Source: Bacteroidota bacterium (lineage in GTDB: Bacteria; Bacteroidota; Bacteroidia; UKL13-3). From it: DNA of 64,000 nucleotides. Position numbers and translations under genes: made by a program. Below the pieces are notes generated by a model. The model worked only from the letters and a program-made list of their open reading frames with translations, had not been told where the DNA came from and did not search any database. Below, one piece after another: positions 1-8,211 of this stretch (within the stretch, counting starts at the first letter, position 1; every line of letters starts with the position of its first letter). The DNA lies in NCBI GenBank assembly GCA_027482225.1, contig JAIXWD010000007.1, positions 372,001 to 436,000 of the forward strand. The letters are read 5' to 3'.

Positions 1-60
1 GCAAAATTTAATTGATAATAAGTAACAAACAAAAAGGCTTACTTCAATTTTATTTAGGCA

Positions 61-1347
61 TTACAAGGCTTCGGCAACAATAAAAGTGCTGCCACCTATA
101 AATATCATATCTGCTGGTGTGGCATTGTTTAAAGCTGCTTGCTTTGCCTCCGCTACGTTTACATAAACGTGGCCATTTAAACCAAATCCTTTCGCAATTT
201 CGGCCAAATCATTTGCTGGCATAGCCCTTGGTATGTTGGCATTGGTAAAATAATACGTAGCCTCTTGGGGCAACATGCTTAGCACTTTGGTAATGTCTTT
301 ATCGCTTACCATACCAATTACCATGTGCAAGTTGGTGTATGTTTGTTGTTTAATTTGTTCCAACACATAAGCCAAACCATCTACATTATGGCCAGTATCG
401 GCAACCATTAAAGGCTGTTGTTGTAATATTTGCCAGCGGCCCATTAGGCCAGTATTTTCTTTCACCTTGGCCATTCCGGTTAAAATGGCTTGAATGGGAA
501 TTTCGAAGCCAATTACTTTTAACTCTAATAGCGCGGTGATGGCTGTTTTGATATTATTGAGTTGGTAATTGCCCGTTAAGTCACATTTTAATTGCCTTAA
601 AAAAGGCTTGTCGTTGTAGTAAACATCAGCAGCAATGTACTCACTATTTTGGTTGATGTTTTGAAACGAAACGGTTTCTGAAGCTAAAATAATAGGACTT
701 TCTTTTACCTCAGCAGCATATTCAAATACGGGCCATGTTTCTTGATTAAACTCGCCAATAACCACAGGTGAACCACTTTTAATAATACCCGCTTTTTCGC
801 CTGCAATTTTGGGCAAGGTATCGCCCAACATATCCATGTGATCCCAACCAATGTTGGTAATTACACTTAACTCGGGTGTTATAATATTGGTTGAGTCTAA
901 TCGGCCACCTAAGCCTGTTTCTATAACTGCTACATCTACTTTTTCTAATGCGAAATAATGAAAGCATAAAGCAACCGTCCACTCAAAAAATGAAGGTTTA
1001 ATTTCATCAAAATTTGTTTGGTATTGCGCTACAAAATCAACCACAAATTGTTCTGGAATGGGTTCACCATTAATGCGAATACGTTCCCTAAAATCTTTTA
1101 AATGTGGCGAGGTATACAAACCCACTTTAAACCCAGCTTCTTGCAAAACACTGGCCATCATGTGCGAGGTGGAGCCTTTGCCATTTGTACCGGCAATGTG
1201 TATGGATTCAAACTCTTTATGCGGGTTGTTTAGCACCTTACATAAAGCAATGGTGTTGGTTAAATCTTTTTTAAAAGCCGCTGCACCAATTCGGGTAAAC
1301 ATGGGCAACTGGCTATATAAATAACTTAATGTTTGTTCGTAGTTCAC
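61..1347 (-). CDS. folC: Folylpolyglutamate synthase / dihydrofolate synthase
   Basis: Cytoplasmic ATP-dependent ligase of the Mur-ligase fold that adds glutamate to folates, and in many bacteria also makes dihydrofolate from dihydropteroate. The P-loop GTNGKGS lies at residues 53-59, followed by the folate-binding region around TSPHL (79-83) and the family motif ETGLGGRLDSTN (143-154). The 428-residue length is normal for FolC. The start is a GTG, chosen because the protein from there begins like typical Bacteroidota FolC (tyrosine-rich helix, then QLPMFTRIGAAA) and no better ATG is in frame. It stands alone on the minus strand; the gene on its 5' side is an unrelated small accessory gene. 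Confidence 0.95.
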   Translation of the reverse strand: MNYEQTLSYLYSQLPMFTRIGAAAFKKDLTNTIALCKVLNNPHKEFESIHIAGTNGKGSTSHMMASVLQEAGFKVGLYTSPHLKDFRERIRINGEPIPEQFVVDFVAQYQTNFDEIKPSFFEWTVALCFHYFALEKVDVAVIETGLGGRLDSTNIITPELSVITNIGWDHMDMLGDTLPKIAGEKAGIIKSGSPVVIGEFNQETWPVFEYAAEVKESPIILASETVSFQNINQNSEYIAADVYYNDKPFLRQLKCDLTGNYQLNNIKTAITALLELKVIGFEIPIQAILTGMAKVKENTGLMGRWQILQQQPLMVADTGHNVDGLAYVLEQIKQQTYTNLHMVIGMVSDKDITKVLSMLPQEATYYFTNANIPRAMPANDLAEIAKGFGLNGHVYVNVAEAKQAALNNATPADMIFIGGSTFIVAEAL

Positions 1348-1507
1348 TACCGCAAGTTTAAGCCGAAATTTTGAGAATTAAACTAAAGTTAAACTTTACT
1401 AAATGTTTTAGCATGGCTATTCCCAAAAGTTCTTGAGGTATAACATAAATATACTTGTAATTAACAATACAAAAGGTTTATTTAGTAGCGTAAAACTTAA
1501 AATAACC

Positions 1508-1756
1508 ATGAAACAAAACCCCGAAAACATCCATTCAGACAATATGTTTTACGTTTTTGTTGCGTTTAAAAAAATAGACGAGCGACCAGAATATTTTATC
1601 GTTCCAAGTAAAGAGGTTGCTAAACAAGTAAAAGACGGACATAAAAAATGGCTTGACACACCCGGCAAAAAGGGACAAGCACATAAGGACACACCAATGC
1701 GACAGTTTAGTGACAAAGATGGGAAATATTTAGAACGTTGGGACCTATTAAAATAA
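1508..1756 (+). CDS. Small uncharacterised protein, possibly a stand-alone nuclease C-terminal segment
   Basis: An 82-residue protein from the ATG at 1508; the open frame extends upstream to a TTG at 1433, but that extension looks non-coding. Visible features are FYVFVAFKKID, YFIVPSKEVAKQV, then HKKWLDTPGKKGQAHKDTPMR and a closing DKYLERWDLL-like stretch. From memory this resembles the last part of some PD-(D/E)xK-type hypothetical proteins, which would make it either a free-standing small domain or a remnant; this was not verified. No signal peptide and no membrane segment. It is followed by an intergenic element shared with other accessory genes in the window (motif at 1781-1805), which suggests transfer. 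Confidence 0.6.
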   Translation: MKQNPENIHSDNMFYVFVAFKKIDERPEYFIVPSKEVAKQVKDGHKKWLDTPGKKGQAHKDTPMRQFSDKDGKYLERWDLLK

Positions 1757-2180
1757 TACTTGACAAAAGCACGACCGCATAACAGCAACTACTGGAAATT
1801 GGCGGAATCGGTCATCGCTCGGGTGGAATAGAGATCGCTTCGCGTATTTTATTTGCCCTCGCTAATAAACAATTGAATCTTCATATAAACATTTTAGGTT
1901 ATAGACAGTTGACGCTTCGTAAGCCCAATGGCCATAAGCCATAAAACATTGCATGCCCAGTTTACCGTAATCTATTTTAGTTTGTTTTATTACATTAAAA
2001 AACCTACTATTAAATTGATCAAGTATTCATATTTATATCATCAGATTGAAGGCTATTGATGAAAGAAAACAATAGCAATTTGATACATTTGTAAAACCAA
2101 AATGCGAATAAATAAATGTGATAGCTAAAGCATGCGCTTCTATTACATTATATTAAGACTAAACGGGTACAATTAACAAC
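1757..2180. other. Intergenic stretch with cassette-end-like motif
   Basis: 424 bases without a convincing gene. The first ~200 bases carry the recurring accessory motif (1781-1805) and GC-richer remnants with words such as CGCTTCG, unlike the AT-rich remainder. Towards the right end TACATTTG at 2084-2091 fits the Bacteroidota -7 box TAnnTTTG and may start the transcript for the FAD oxidoreductase gene at 2181. A TTG at 2056-2058 is a weak upstream partner, spaced slightly too far (25 nt). Confidence 0.45.
1781..1805 (+). repeat. Cassette-end motif, copy 1 (RACAG-N10-AAATTGGMGG)
   Basis: AACAG, ten bases, then AAATTGGCGG, starting 25 bases after the stop of the small gene ending at 1756. The same two words with the same ten-base spacing recur at 38945-38969 and 40492-40516, each also just downstream of an accessory gene. 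No function is known to me. Confidence 0.6.
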
Positions 2181-3212
2181 ATGCATTACCAACAAATTAT
2201 TGTAGGACAAGGTTTAGCGGGCAGTTTACTTGCTCACCAACTGATAAAACTAAACCAACAGGTTTTGGTAATAGACAATGGCAATGTTCATTCTTCATCG
2301 CGTATTGCAGCAGGCATGTTTACACCCATTAGCGGCAAACGCATGGTTAAAGCGTGGATGGTAGACACCTTGTACCCAGAGGTAATAGGTACTTACAAAG
2401 AACTAGAAAACCTACTTGGTGCGCAATTTTTAAACGACATAAATATACAAATGAGTTTTGCTAGCATTAAGGAGCAAAACGATTTTTACAGTGCGTTAAA
2501 TGATAAAATTAACAAGTATGTTATTACCGAAACAACGCCTCACCAAGGCATACATGCTCCTTTTGGTTCGGTTGAAATTACACATAGTGGTTGGTTAAAC
2601 ACGCTGTTATTTACCAAAACTTTTAAAAAATACCTCACCAACTTAAACTGCTTTTTACAAGAACAATTTGATTTTAGTGCGTTAACTTATCACGACCAAA
2701 AATGGCATTACAAAAACCATACAGCTAACAGTGTGGTATTTTGCCAAGGGTATCAAAACAAAAACAACCCATACTTTAATCACATACCTGTAATTGACAA
2801 CAAAGGCGATGTGTTTAAAATAAAAACCACTGCTTTAAACAACCAAAAAATATACAAACGTGGTGCTTATGCAGTTAATTTGTTTGATGATGTGTTTAAA
2901 GTGGGTGCTACTTACAAATGGGATAATGACGACACCACTCCTACTCCACAAGGTTATGCAGAACTAAAAGATAAAACGGATGTTTTAATTGATGGGAGTT
3001 ACGAAGTATTGGAACACGTTGTAGGTATAAGACCAACCACCAAAGACCGCAGGCCCATTTTGGGAAAACACGAACAAGAACAGAATATGTATTTGTTTAA
3101 CGGACTAGGAAGTAAAGGTGTTTTAATTGCGCCATACTTTAGTAAAATAATGGCCGATTTTATATTAAATAATACAGTTATTGATAACGAAATTAGCACA
3201 AACAGATTTTAA
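2181..3212 (+). CDS. FAD-dependent oxidoreductase (DAO family)
   Basis: 343-residue flavoprotein of the D-amino-acid oxidase / MnmC C-domain type. The dinucleotide-binding GxGxxG is VGQGLAG at residues 8-14, with an acidic residue closing the second strand in LVIDNG. The SSRIAAGMF stretch and the C-terminal GIRPTTKDRRPILG plus FNGLGSKGVLIAPY are the usual second FAD-contacting segments. The substrate cannot be read from the sequence; glycine, proline or a modified tRNA base are family possibilities. It ends 1 base before the ATG of the next gene, so the two are probably co-transcribed and coupled. Confidence 0.85.
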   Translation: MHYQQIIVGQGLAGSLLAHQLIKLNQQVLVIDNGNVHSSSRIAAGMFTPISGKRMVKAWMVDTLYPEVIGTYKELENLLGAQFLNDINIQMSFASIKEQNDFYSALNDKINKYVITETTPHQGIHAPFGSVEITHSGWLNTLLFTKTFKKYLTNLNCFLQEQFDFSALTYHDQKWHYKNHTANSVVFCQGYQNKNNPYFNHIPVIDNKGDVFKIKTTALNNQKIYKRGAYAVNLFDDVFKVGATYKWDNDDTTPTPQGYAELKDKTDVLIDGSYEVLEHVVGIRPTTKDRRPILGKHEQEQNMYLFNGLGSKGVLIAPYFSKIMADFILNNTVIDNEISTNRF

Positions 3213-3213
3213 C

Positions 3214-3987
3214 ATGATTACTTTAAACTACAAAGAATACGGTAGCGGAGAAAAATACTTCATAATTTTACATGGCTTTTTAGGTTCATTGGATAATTGG
3301 CATAGCCTAGCCACCGAATGGGGAAACCATGGTTTACATGTTTTTGTAGTGGATCAAAGAAACCACGGTAAATCGCCACATACCTCATCACACAGTATAC
3401 CTTTAATGGTGGGTGATGTGAAAGATTTTATGGAGCAACACCACATTACAAAAACAACACTATTAGGCCATAGTATGGGAGGTAAAGTGGCCATGCAATT
3501 TGCTTTAACTTATCCGGAGTTAACAGATAAATTAATTGTGGCTGATATGGCTCCTCGACCATACCGCAATGGTGCACATGATGATGTATTTAAAGCCATA
3601 AACAATGTTGATTTAAGCAAAGCACAAACACGTAAAGATGTAGAGCAAGCCATGGCACAATACTTAGGCGATTTTGGTACACGACAGTTTATCATGAAAG
3701 GTTTGGATCGTGCAGACGAATCGAATTATACATGGAAGTTTAATGTGGAAGTATTGAAGCGTGATTACGTAAATATTTTACAAGAGATTTATTCGCTAAA
3801 TCATTTTTTGGGTGATGCCTTATTTATTAGAGGTGGCAACTCGCTTTATGTGCAAGAAAAAGATTTGCCAGCTATACATAAATTATTTCCGCACTACAAA
3901 TTAGTTACGGTTGATGATGCAGGTCATTGGCTGCATGCTGATAAACCTAAAAAAGTAATTGAGGAAGTGATGAATTTTTTGACATAA
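3214..3987 (+). CDS. Alpha/beta hydrolase, YbfF-like esterase
   Basis: 257-residue alpha/beta-fold hydrolase. The ATG at 3214 is used in preference to a TTG at 3181, because the protein from it starts directly at the first beta strand and the TTG would overlap the upstream gene by 32 bases. Oxyanion-hole region HGFLGSLDNW (20-29), DQRNHGKS after strand 4, nucleophile elbow GHSMGG with Ser87, and the catalytic His at about 238 in DAGHWLHADKP are all present. The pattern closely resembles E. coli YbfF, an acyl-CoA/short-ester hydrolase. No signal peptide, so cytoplasmic. It directly follows the FAD oxidoreductase gene. Confidence 0.9.
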   Translation: MITLNYKEYGSGEKYFIILHGFLGSLDNWHSLATEWGNHGLHVFVVDQRNHGKSPHTSSHSIPLMVGDVKDFMEQHHITKTTLLGHSMGGKVAMQFALTYPELTDKLIVADMAPRPYRNGAHDDVFKAINNVDLSKAQTRKDVEQAMAQYLGDFGTRQFIMKGLDRADESNYTWKFNVEVLKRDYVNILQEIYSLNHFLGDALFIRGGNSLYVQEKDLPAIHKLFPHYKLVTVDDAGHWLHADKPKKVIEEVMNFLT

Positions 3988-4022
3988 TTTGTAAAAACAA
4001 CTGTGCATCAAACCTAAACCAT

Positions 4023-4835
4023 ATGAAATTTTTATCCTTTATTTTTATTCTTGTTTTTGGCAACATAGCACTTGCACAAAACAACGATATACTTACCGTA
4101 CCCTACAATGGTTATACACCAAAGCCATCAGCACCAATAGATGTAAGTAAACAAGAGTTGAATACAGATATTAGTATGCAATCTAAATTAATAGTAGAGG
4201 CGTATATGCCAATTGGCTTACCACACGGTCAGTTTAAATCGTTAAGTGACGACATGTTGGGTATTGGTTTTGGTGGAGGTGTGTTGTATAATCCATTTTC
4301 ATCATCTGTTAACACCAGCTTGATACGCCCTTATGTTTTAGGGATGCAGTTTGATTACATGTGGTTTTCTCGCACCTCTTCTCATTCTGAAACAACCATC
4401 AATAACAGAAACTTTGATGTAGAATACAAACTAAATACAGGTGCTTTTAGTTTTGGATACCAAGGTAAGATCGAGTTTTTTGACACCAAGATTTATCCCT
4501 TTATAGCTTATCAAGCAGGCTTTAGGTACTTTGAAGGGGTACAGAAAATTATATACACAGCAGAATTTGCTAACGACCAACAATACGCTCCTACTGATGT
4601 GATTGACAATATAAGTGGTTCGTTTACTTCGTATTTTGGTTATGGAGGTGGTATAGGATTTGGTCATGAGGCCCTGCGTTTTGAAATTAAAGTGATGAAT
4701 CAGATAGGCAGCCAGGCAAGTTATATTGACCCTAATAGTGTGGTGGCCAACCCCAATAATACCTTTACCTATTCTAGCAAAAAATCAACCACAGACATGA
4801 TTGTACCACAGTTAACACTTTCGTTGCATTTTTAA
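4023..4835 (+). CDS. Exported protein, probable outer-membrane beta-barrel
   Basis: 270 residues with a clear signal peptide (MKFLSFIFILVFGNIALAQ). The mature part alternates aromatic and polar residues with glycine-rich turns (GIGFGGGVLYNPF, FGYGGGIGFGHEALRFEIKV) and ends in LTLSLHF, a terminal Phe typical of outer-membrane barrels. No specific family is recognised. It lies 35 bases after the esterase gene and is closed by a bidirectional hairpin at 4836-4878. Confidence 0.7.
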   Translation: MKFLSFIFILVFGNIALAQNNDILTVPYNGYTPKPSAPIDVSKQELNTDISMQSKLIVEAYMPIGLPHGQFKSLSDDMLGIGFGGGVLYNPFSSSVNTSLIRPYVLGMQFDYMWFSRTSSHSETTINNRNFDVEYKLNTGAFSFGYQGKIEFFDTKIYPFIAYQAGFRYFEGVQKIIYTAEFANDQQYAPTDVIDNISGSFTSYFGYGGGIGFGHEALRFEIKVMNQIGSQASYIDPNSVVANPNNTFTYSSKKSTTDMIVPQLTLSLHF

Positions 4836-4878
4836 AATAAAACAGCCCACTAAAAATATAGCAGGCTGTTCTATTTTA
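4836..4878. terminator. Bidirectional terminator
   Basis: AACAGCC (4841-4847) pairs with GGCTGTT (4864-4870), flanked by an A-rich tract on the left and a T-rich tract on the right. It sits between the convergent barrel gene and the PspC gene and can serve both. Confidence 0.65.
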
Positions 4879-4893
4879 GTTTTAAATAGTATT

Positions 4894-6762
4894 TTATTTA
4901 GTTTCTACGGTTCTTGTTTTTTTGATGGTAATAGGTCCAATTTTTTTGATGGTGGTATTAACCTTGGTCTTTTTATCTTTTGATGTGCTATCGATTATTA
5001 TTTCTTCTATTTCAATTTTGGTATCGGCTGTCCAATTGCTTCTATCGCAGGTTAAACAATCCACACCTTCATCAGTTACTTTTAAATACACGTAAGGTGT
5101 TTCCTCTATATCTTCAACTGCATTCTCTAAGTCTTCGTTTTTTATCATCTCTAACACATCGTATTGTACTTTTAAAACTGTGCCAATAGGTATCCATAAA
5201 CCAAGCGTTAATTCTTGGTTTTTAAATGGCTGATTAGCTAATCCAACACCGTTATCTAAAATCACTTTACTGCTATCAACCATTAAATTTAATGATGCTT
5301 TTCGGGCCAAGTCTTCTGCTTCTTCTTGTGTTTTACCCCACGATTCACGTTTTAACTTAACCTGCATTAAGTTATTTCCCGATGAATTTATGGTGATGCG
5401 TGGTTCTTTAAACAACAACATGTCGTTTTGTATTTTCCACGATACTTCTCCGTCATTTAAATGAAAATCAAATTCATCCACATCATCATCTAAAAAAGCT
5501 GGGTTTAATTTAATCAATAAGGTATCGTTAACGGGTAATTCTTGTTCGTTGGTAATTAACACCACTTCATGTTTAATTTCACTTCTATACATCACCAATG
5601 CTACAATACTTGATGCAATACCAGCCAAAAACAGTATGGTGGTAATTACAGAAACATACCTCACTTTTTTATGCGTAATCAATTGATAAGCCAAGGCTGC
5701 AAATCCTAACACAACAGAAAAAACAATGGCATTTATGCCCCATTTGGCAAGCATTAAAATGGTATCGTTAATGGTGATGGTACGCACAAATTCAGAAAAA
5801 TCTCCACTGCCATCAATACCAAAAGTTAATACTAAAAATAAAATACTACCTGGCAATACAATTGTAAACAACACCAATAAACCAACCATAATGGTAACTA
5901 CTTTTAACAAGTTTTTTAGTACCGGACTTGTAGTTGCTTTTTGTGTAATGTTTGATGCTGTGTTGCGAATTTCACGTTCAATATTATTGATGTCGATTTG
6001 GCTACCGCGCATTTGCAATTTTTCGGTGGCAGTTTTGGCTTCAGGAATGATTAACCATAAAATAAAGTAAGCCAATAAACCTGTACCAAAAGCAAAAAAC
6101 GAAATGATAAATACCACACGCATCACCACTTCACTCACACCTAAATACGAACCAATTCCTGAGCAAACACCACCAATCATTTTATCATCGGTATTGCGAA
6201 ATAATTTACGCGAACTAGTTCCTGAAAATTGAGGTAACTCATTAGGTGTAGCCTCTGGCATTATTATCCAAAGTATTAAATACAACAACAAACCCGAGCC
6301 AAAAACAAAGAATGAAATTAAAAATCCAGCACGCGCAATAATTGGATCTATGTTTAAGAAATTACCCAAGCCACCACACACACCACTAATTACTTTGTTG
6401 TGCGGATCGCGTTTTAATTTTTTAGGTCCTGCATTGTTTTGCGTATTGTTTTGGGTTGATGATTGCTGGTAAGATTGACTTGAAGATTGGGTTTCCTCCT
6501 CGCCTTCCATTTGCCAAGGATTACCCATCACCGCAATAACATCAGCCACATCTTTAGGTAAGATTACCGTGTAGTTATCGGTAAGTTTTAGCTGCAACAA
6601 CTCAGCTATACGCGTCTCAATGTCAGATATAATTTCGGCCGAACCTTCGGTACCTGAAAAGTGTTTGTGCAAAGCATCTATATATTGTTTTAACTGCTCG
6701 TATGCAACCTCATCAATACTAATAATGATGCCGTTTAAGTTAATGTTTACTACCTTATTCAT
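4894..6762 (-). CDS. Membrane protein with two PspC domains
   Basis: 622 residues. After ~90 residues of charged N-terminal domain and a Gln/Asn/Ser linker come two PspC domains at about 114-170 and 184-241, each with the GVCGGLG or GVCSGIG motif and a hydrophobic helix ending in LWIIMPEA or LWLIIPEA. Further membrane helices follow near 285-390, then a ~230-residue soluble C-terminal part ending in lysine- and threonine-rich sequence. PspC domains are known from envelope-stress systems; this long tandem form next to a PadR gene is a common Bacteroidota arrangement whose job is not settled. It starts 9 bases after the padR stop, so one operon. Confidence 0.88.
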   Translation of the reverse strand: MNKVVNINLNGIIISIDEVAYEQLKQYIDALHKHFSGTEGSAEIISDIETRIAELLQLKLTDNYTVILPKDVADVIAVMGNPWQMEGEEETQSSSQSYQQSSTQNNTQNNAGPKKLKRDPHNKVISGVCGGLGNFLNIDPIIARAGFLISFFVFGSGLLLYLILWIIMPEATPNELPQFSGTSSRKLFRNTDDKMIGGVCSGIGSYLGVSEVVMRVVFIISFFAFGTGLLAYFILWLIIPEAKTATEKLQMRGSQIDINNIEREIRNTASNITQKATTSPVLKNLLKVVTIMVGLLVLFTIVLPGSILFLVLTFGIDGSGDFSEFVRTITINDTILMLAKWGINAIVFSVVLGFAALAYQLITHKKVRYVSVITTILFLAGIASSIVALVMYRSEIKHEVVLITNEQELPVNDTLLIKLNPAFLDDDVDEFDFHLNDGEVSWKIQNDMLLFKEPRITINSSGNNLMQVKLKRESWGKTQEEAEDLARKASLNLMVDSSKVILDNGVGLANQPFKNQELTLGLWIPIGTVLKVQYDVLEMIKNEDLENAVEDIEETPYVYLKVTDEGVDCLTCDRSNWTADTKIEIEEIIIDSTSKDKKTKVNTTIKKIGPITIKKTRTVETK

Positions 6763-6771
6763 AAGATTATG

Positions 6772-7113
6772 CTAGTTATGGGTTTGATTTTTTTGAATAA
6801 TTTGGTTTACCGAGTTGGTTAGTTCGTTCCAGGTTAATTCCAACTCGTTTAAAAAAGTGTTACCCTCGGGCGTTAGTTGAAAGTACTTACGTGGTGGCCC
6901 CGACTTTGATTCAATCCATTGGTAACTTAACAAACCTTCGTTTTTAAGTCGGGTTAACAAAGGATACAAAGTACCCTCTACCACAATTAGCTGGGCTTGT
7001 TTTAATTCTTCTAAAATATCGGAAGCATACACCTCGCCCCTTTTAATAATGGCCAAAATGCAGTATTCTAAAATACCTTTTTTCATTTGTGCCTTCGAGT
7101 TTTCTACATTCAT
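6772..7113 (-). CDS. PadR-family transcriptional regulator
   Basis: 113-residue winged-helix repressor. Core pattern: GILEYCILAIIKRGEVYASDILEEL, then VVEGTLYPLLTRLKNEGLLSYQW, and GPPRKYFQLTPEGN, which is the PadR wing and the YY/YF-xLTxxG signature. It is the first gene of the operon with the PspC protein. By analogy with other PadR-PspC pairs it probably represses its own operon and responds to an unknown envelope signal; this is inference. The region upstream (7114-7150) is AT-rich and should hold the promoter. Confidence 0.92.
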   Translation of the reverse strand: MNVENSKAQMKKGILEYCILAIIKRGEVYASDILEELKQAQLIVVEGTLYPLLTRLKNEGLLSYQWIESKSGPPRKYFQLTPEGNTFLNELELTWNELTNSVNQIIQKNQTHN

Positions 7114-7578
7114 GTTATTTGTTATTTAGGCTTACTTTGTTTTTAATTTACATGTGGCGCTCACACTTCGAAGCATTAGCGTAAAAGTGAATCAACCTAA
7201 CTCCGGTTCTCGATACTCGCACTCACGCACATCCAACCCAAAGCGAACTCGAACAGGCTTTAACTTCAACTTGTCAACTAATTTCTGATCAACTCCTATT
7301 TTAGCTCCGCTGAACTTCGTTTCGATACTCACAATCACGCACATCCAACCCAAAGCGCATGCTGACGCTATGGTCAGCACTTAGCTCGAACAGGCTGTAA
7401 CTTCAACCCTCGCACTTTGAAGCTTCAGCGAAGAAGTGCTTCAACGCAACAAATGTAAATAAATGGTAAGGTACTATGCAATACAAAGTACCTTTCATAA
7501 AAATATAACACTGATTATCAATAACATTATTTTTACAAAACTTACCTGTTATTAAAATTAAGCCCTCATTTTTGTAGC
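7114..7578. repeat. Repeat-filled intergenic region
   Basis: 465 bases without a gene. A related pair of hairpin-forming sequences lies at the edges (CACTTCGAAGC... near 7162-7186 and CACTTTGAAGC... near 7413-7440). Between them are two direct copies of a ~60-base unit, 7211-7270 and 7323-7407, sharing the run CACGCACATCCAACCCAAAG and the end CTCGAACAGGCT-TAACTTCAAC. The second copy is interrupted by a hairpin at 7358-7384. A frame can be opened across it on the minus strand but is made only of repeat sequence. Confidence 0.7.
7358..7384. repeat. REP-like hairpin inserted in a repeat copy
   Basis: TGCTGAC (7360-7366) and GTCAGCA (7373-7379) form a perfect 7-bp stem with a 6-base loop. The 27 bases replace two bases of the unit that is otherwise the same at 7211-7270, so this looks like an inserted or mobile palindrome. 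The CTGAC/GTCAG words recur in hairpins near 15200, 15265 and 37480. Confidence 0.6.
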
Positions 7579-8211
7579 ATGTACCTTAGCAACCTGCAAA
7601 AAATAATAGATCAAAATCGTTGGTTTTATTGGCCTTACTTTTTGCTTGTTGGCATAGCGGCTTTAATTCAGGCTAATTACCACCAATTTGATATCAGTTT
7701 GTGGATTAACAGCCACCACAATTCCGCTCTTGATTTTACGTTTAAGCACCTTACCCACCTTGGCGATGGTTTGTTTGCAGCTGTGGTATGCGCCATTATA
7801 CTTGCGTTTTTCCGTCAACATTTTTGGAGCAGTATATTTTGCGTGTATGTTCCAGCTTTAGTTACACAAATTTTAAAACGTTTGGTATTTGTTGATCACC
7901 TTCGGCCTGCTGCTAAAATGAGTGCATACACCCAATTGCATTTTGTTGAAGGAATTACCATACATACACAAAACAGCTTTCCCTCTGGGCATAGTACAGG
8001 TGCATTTGCATTATTTTTATTTTTGGCATTGTTAATCCCAAACAAAAAATTGGGTATTGTATTTCTTGCCATTGCTTTACTTGCCGCGTTTACACGTGTT
8101 TATTTGCTACAGCACTTTTTCGAAGATGTTTTTGTGGGTTCTGTTATTGCTGTAACTTGCACCACATTATTGTTTACATTATTTATAACAAAACGTGCAA
8201 CACAAAAGTAA
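7579..8211 (+). CDS. PAP2-family lipid phosphatase
   Basis: 210-residue membrane phosphatase with about six hydrophobic helices. The three PAP2 motifs are present: K100...RP at 109-110, PSGH at 135-138, and R173...H179...D183 (FTRVYLLQHFFED). Family members dephosphorylate undecaprenyl diphosphate, phosphatidic acid or lipid A. Its coupling to an ArnT-like glycosyltransferase (17-base overlap) suggests a task in polyprenyl-phosphate sugar or lipid A chemistry at the inner membrane. The start ATG follows a CATTTTTG box by only a few bases, so its leader may be very short. Confidence 0.9.
   Translation: MYLSNLQKIIDQNRWFYWPYFLLVGIAALIQANYHQFDISLWINSHHNSALDFTFKHLTHLGDGLFAAVVCAIILAFFRQHFWSSIFCVYVPALVTQILKRLVFVDHLRPAAKMSAYTQLHFVEGITIHTQNSFPSGHSTGAFALFLFLALLIPNKKLGIVFLAIALLAAFTRVYLLQHFFEDVFVGSVIAVTCTTLLFTLFITKRATQK

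Noticed and set aside
7192-7380. Minus-strand frame in the repeat region
   Set aside because: Made wholly of the duplicated intergenic unit, with no start signal and a repeated C-terminal peptide.
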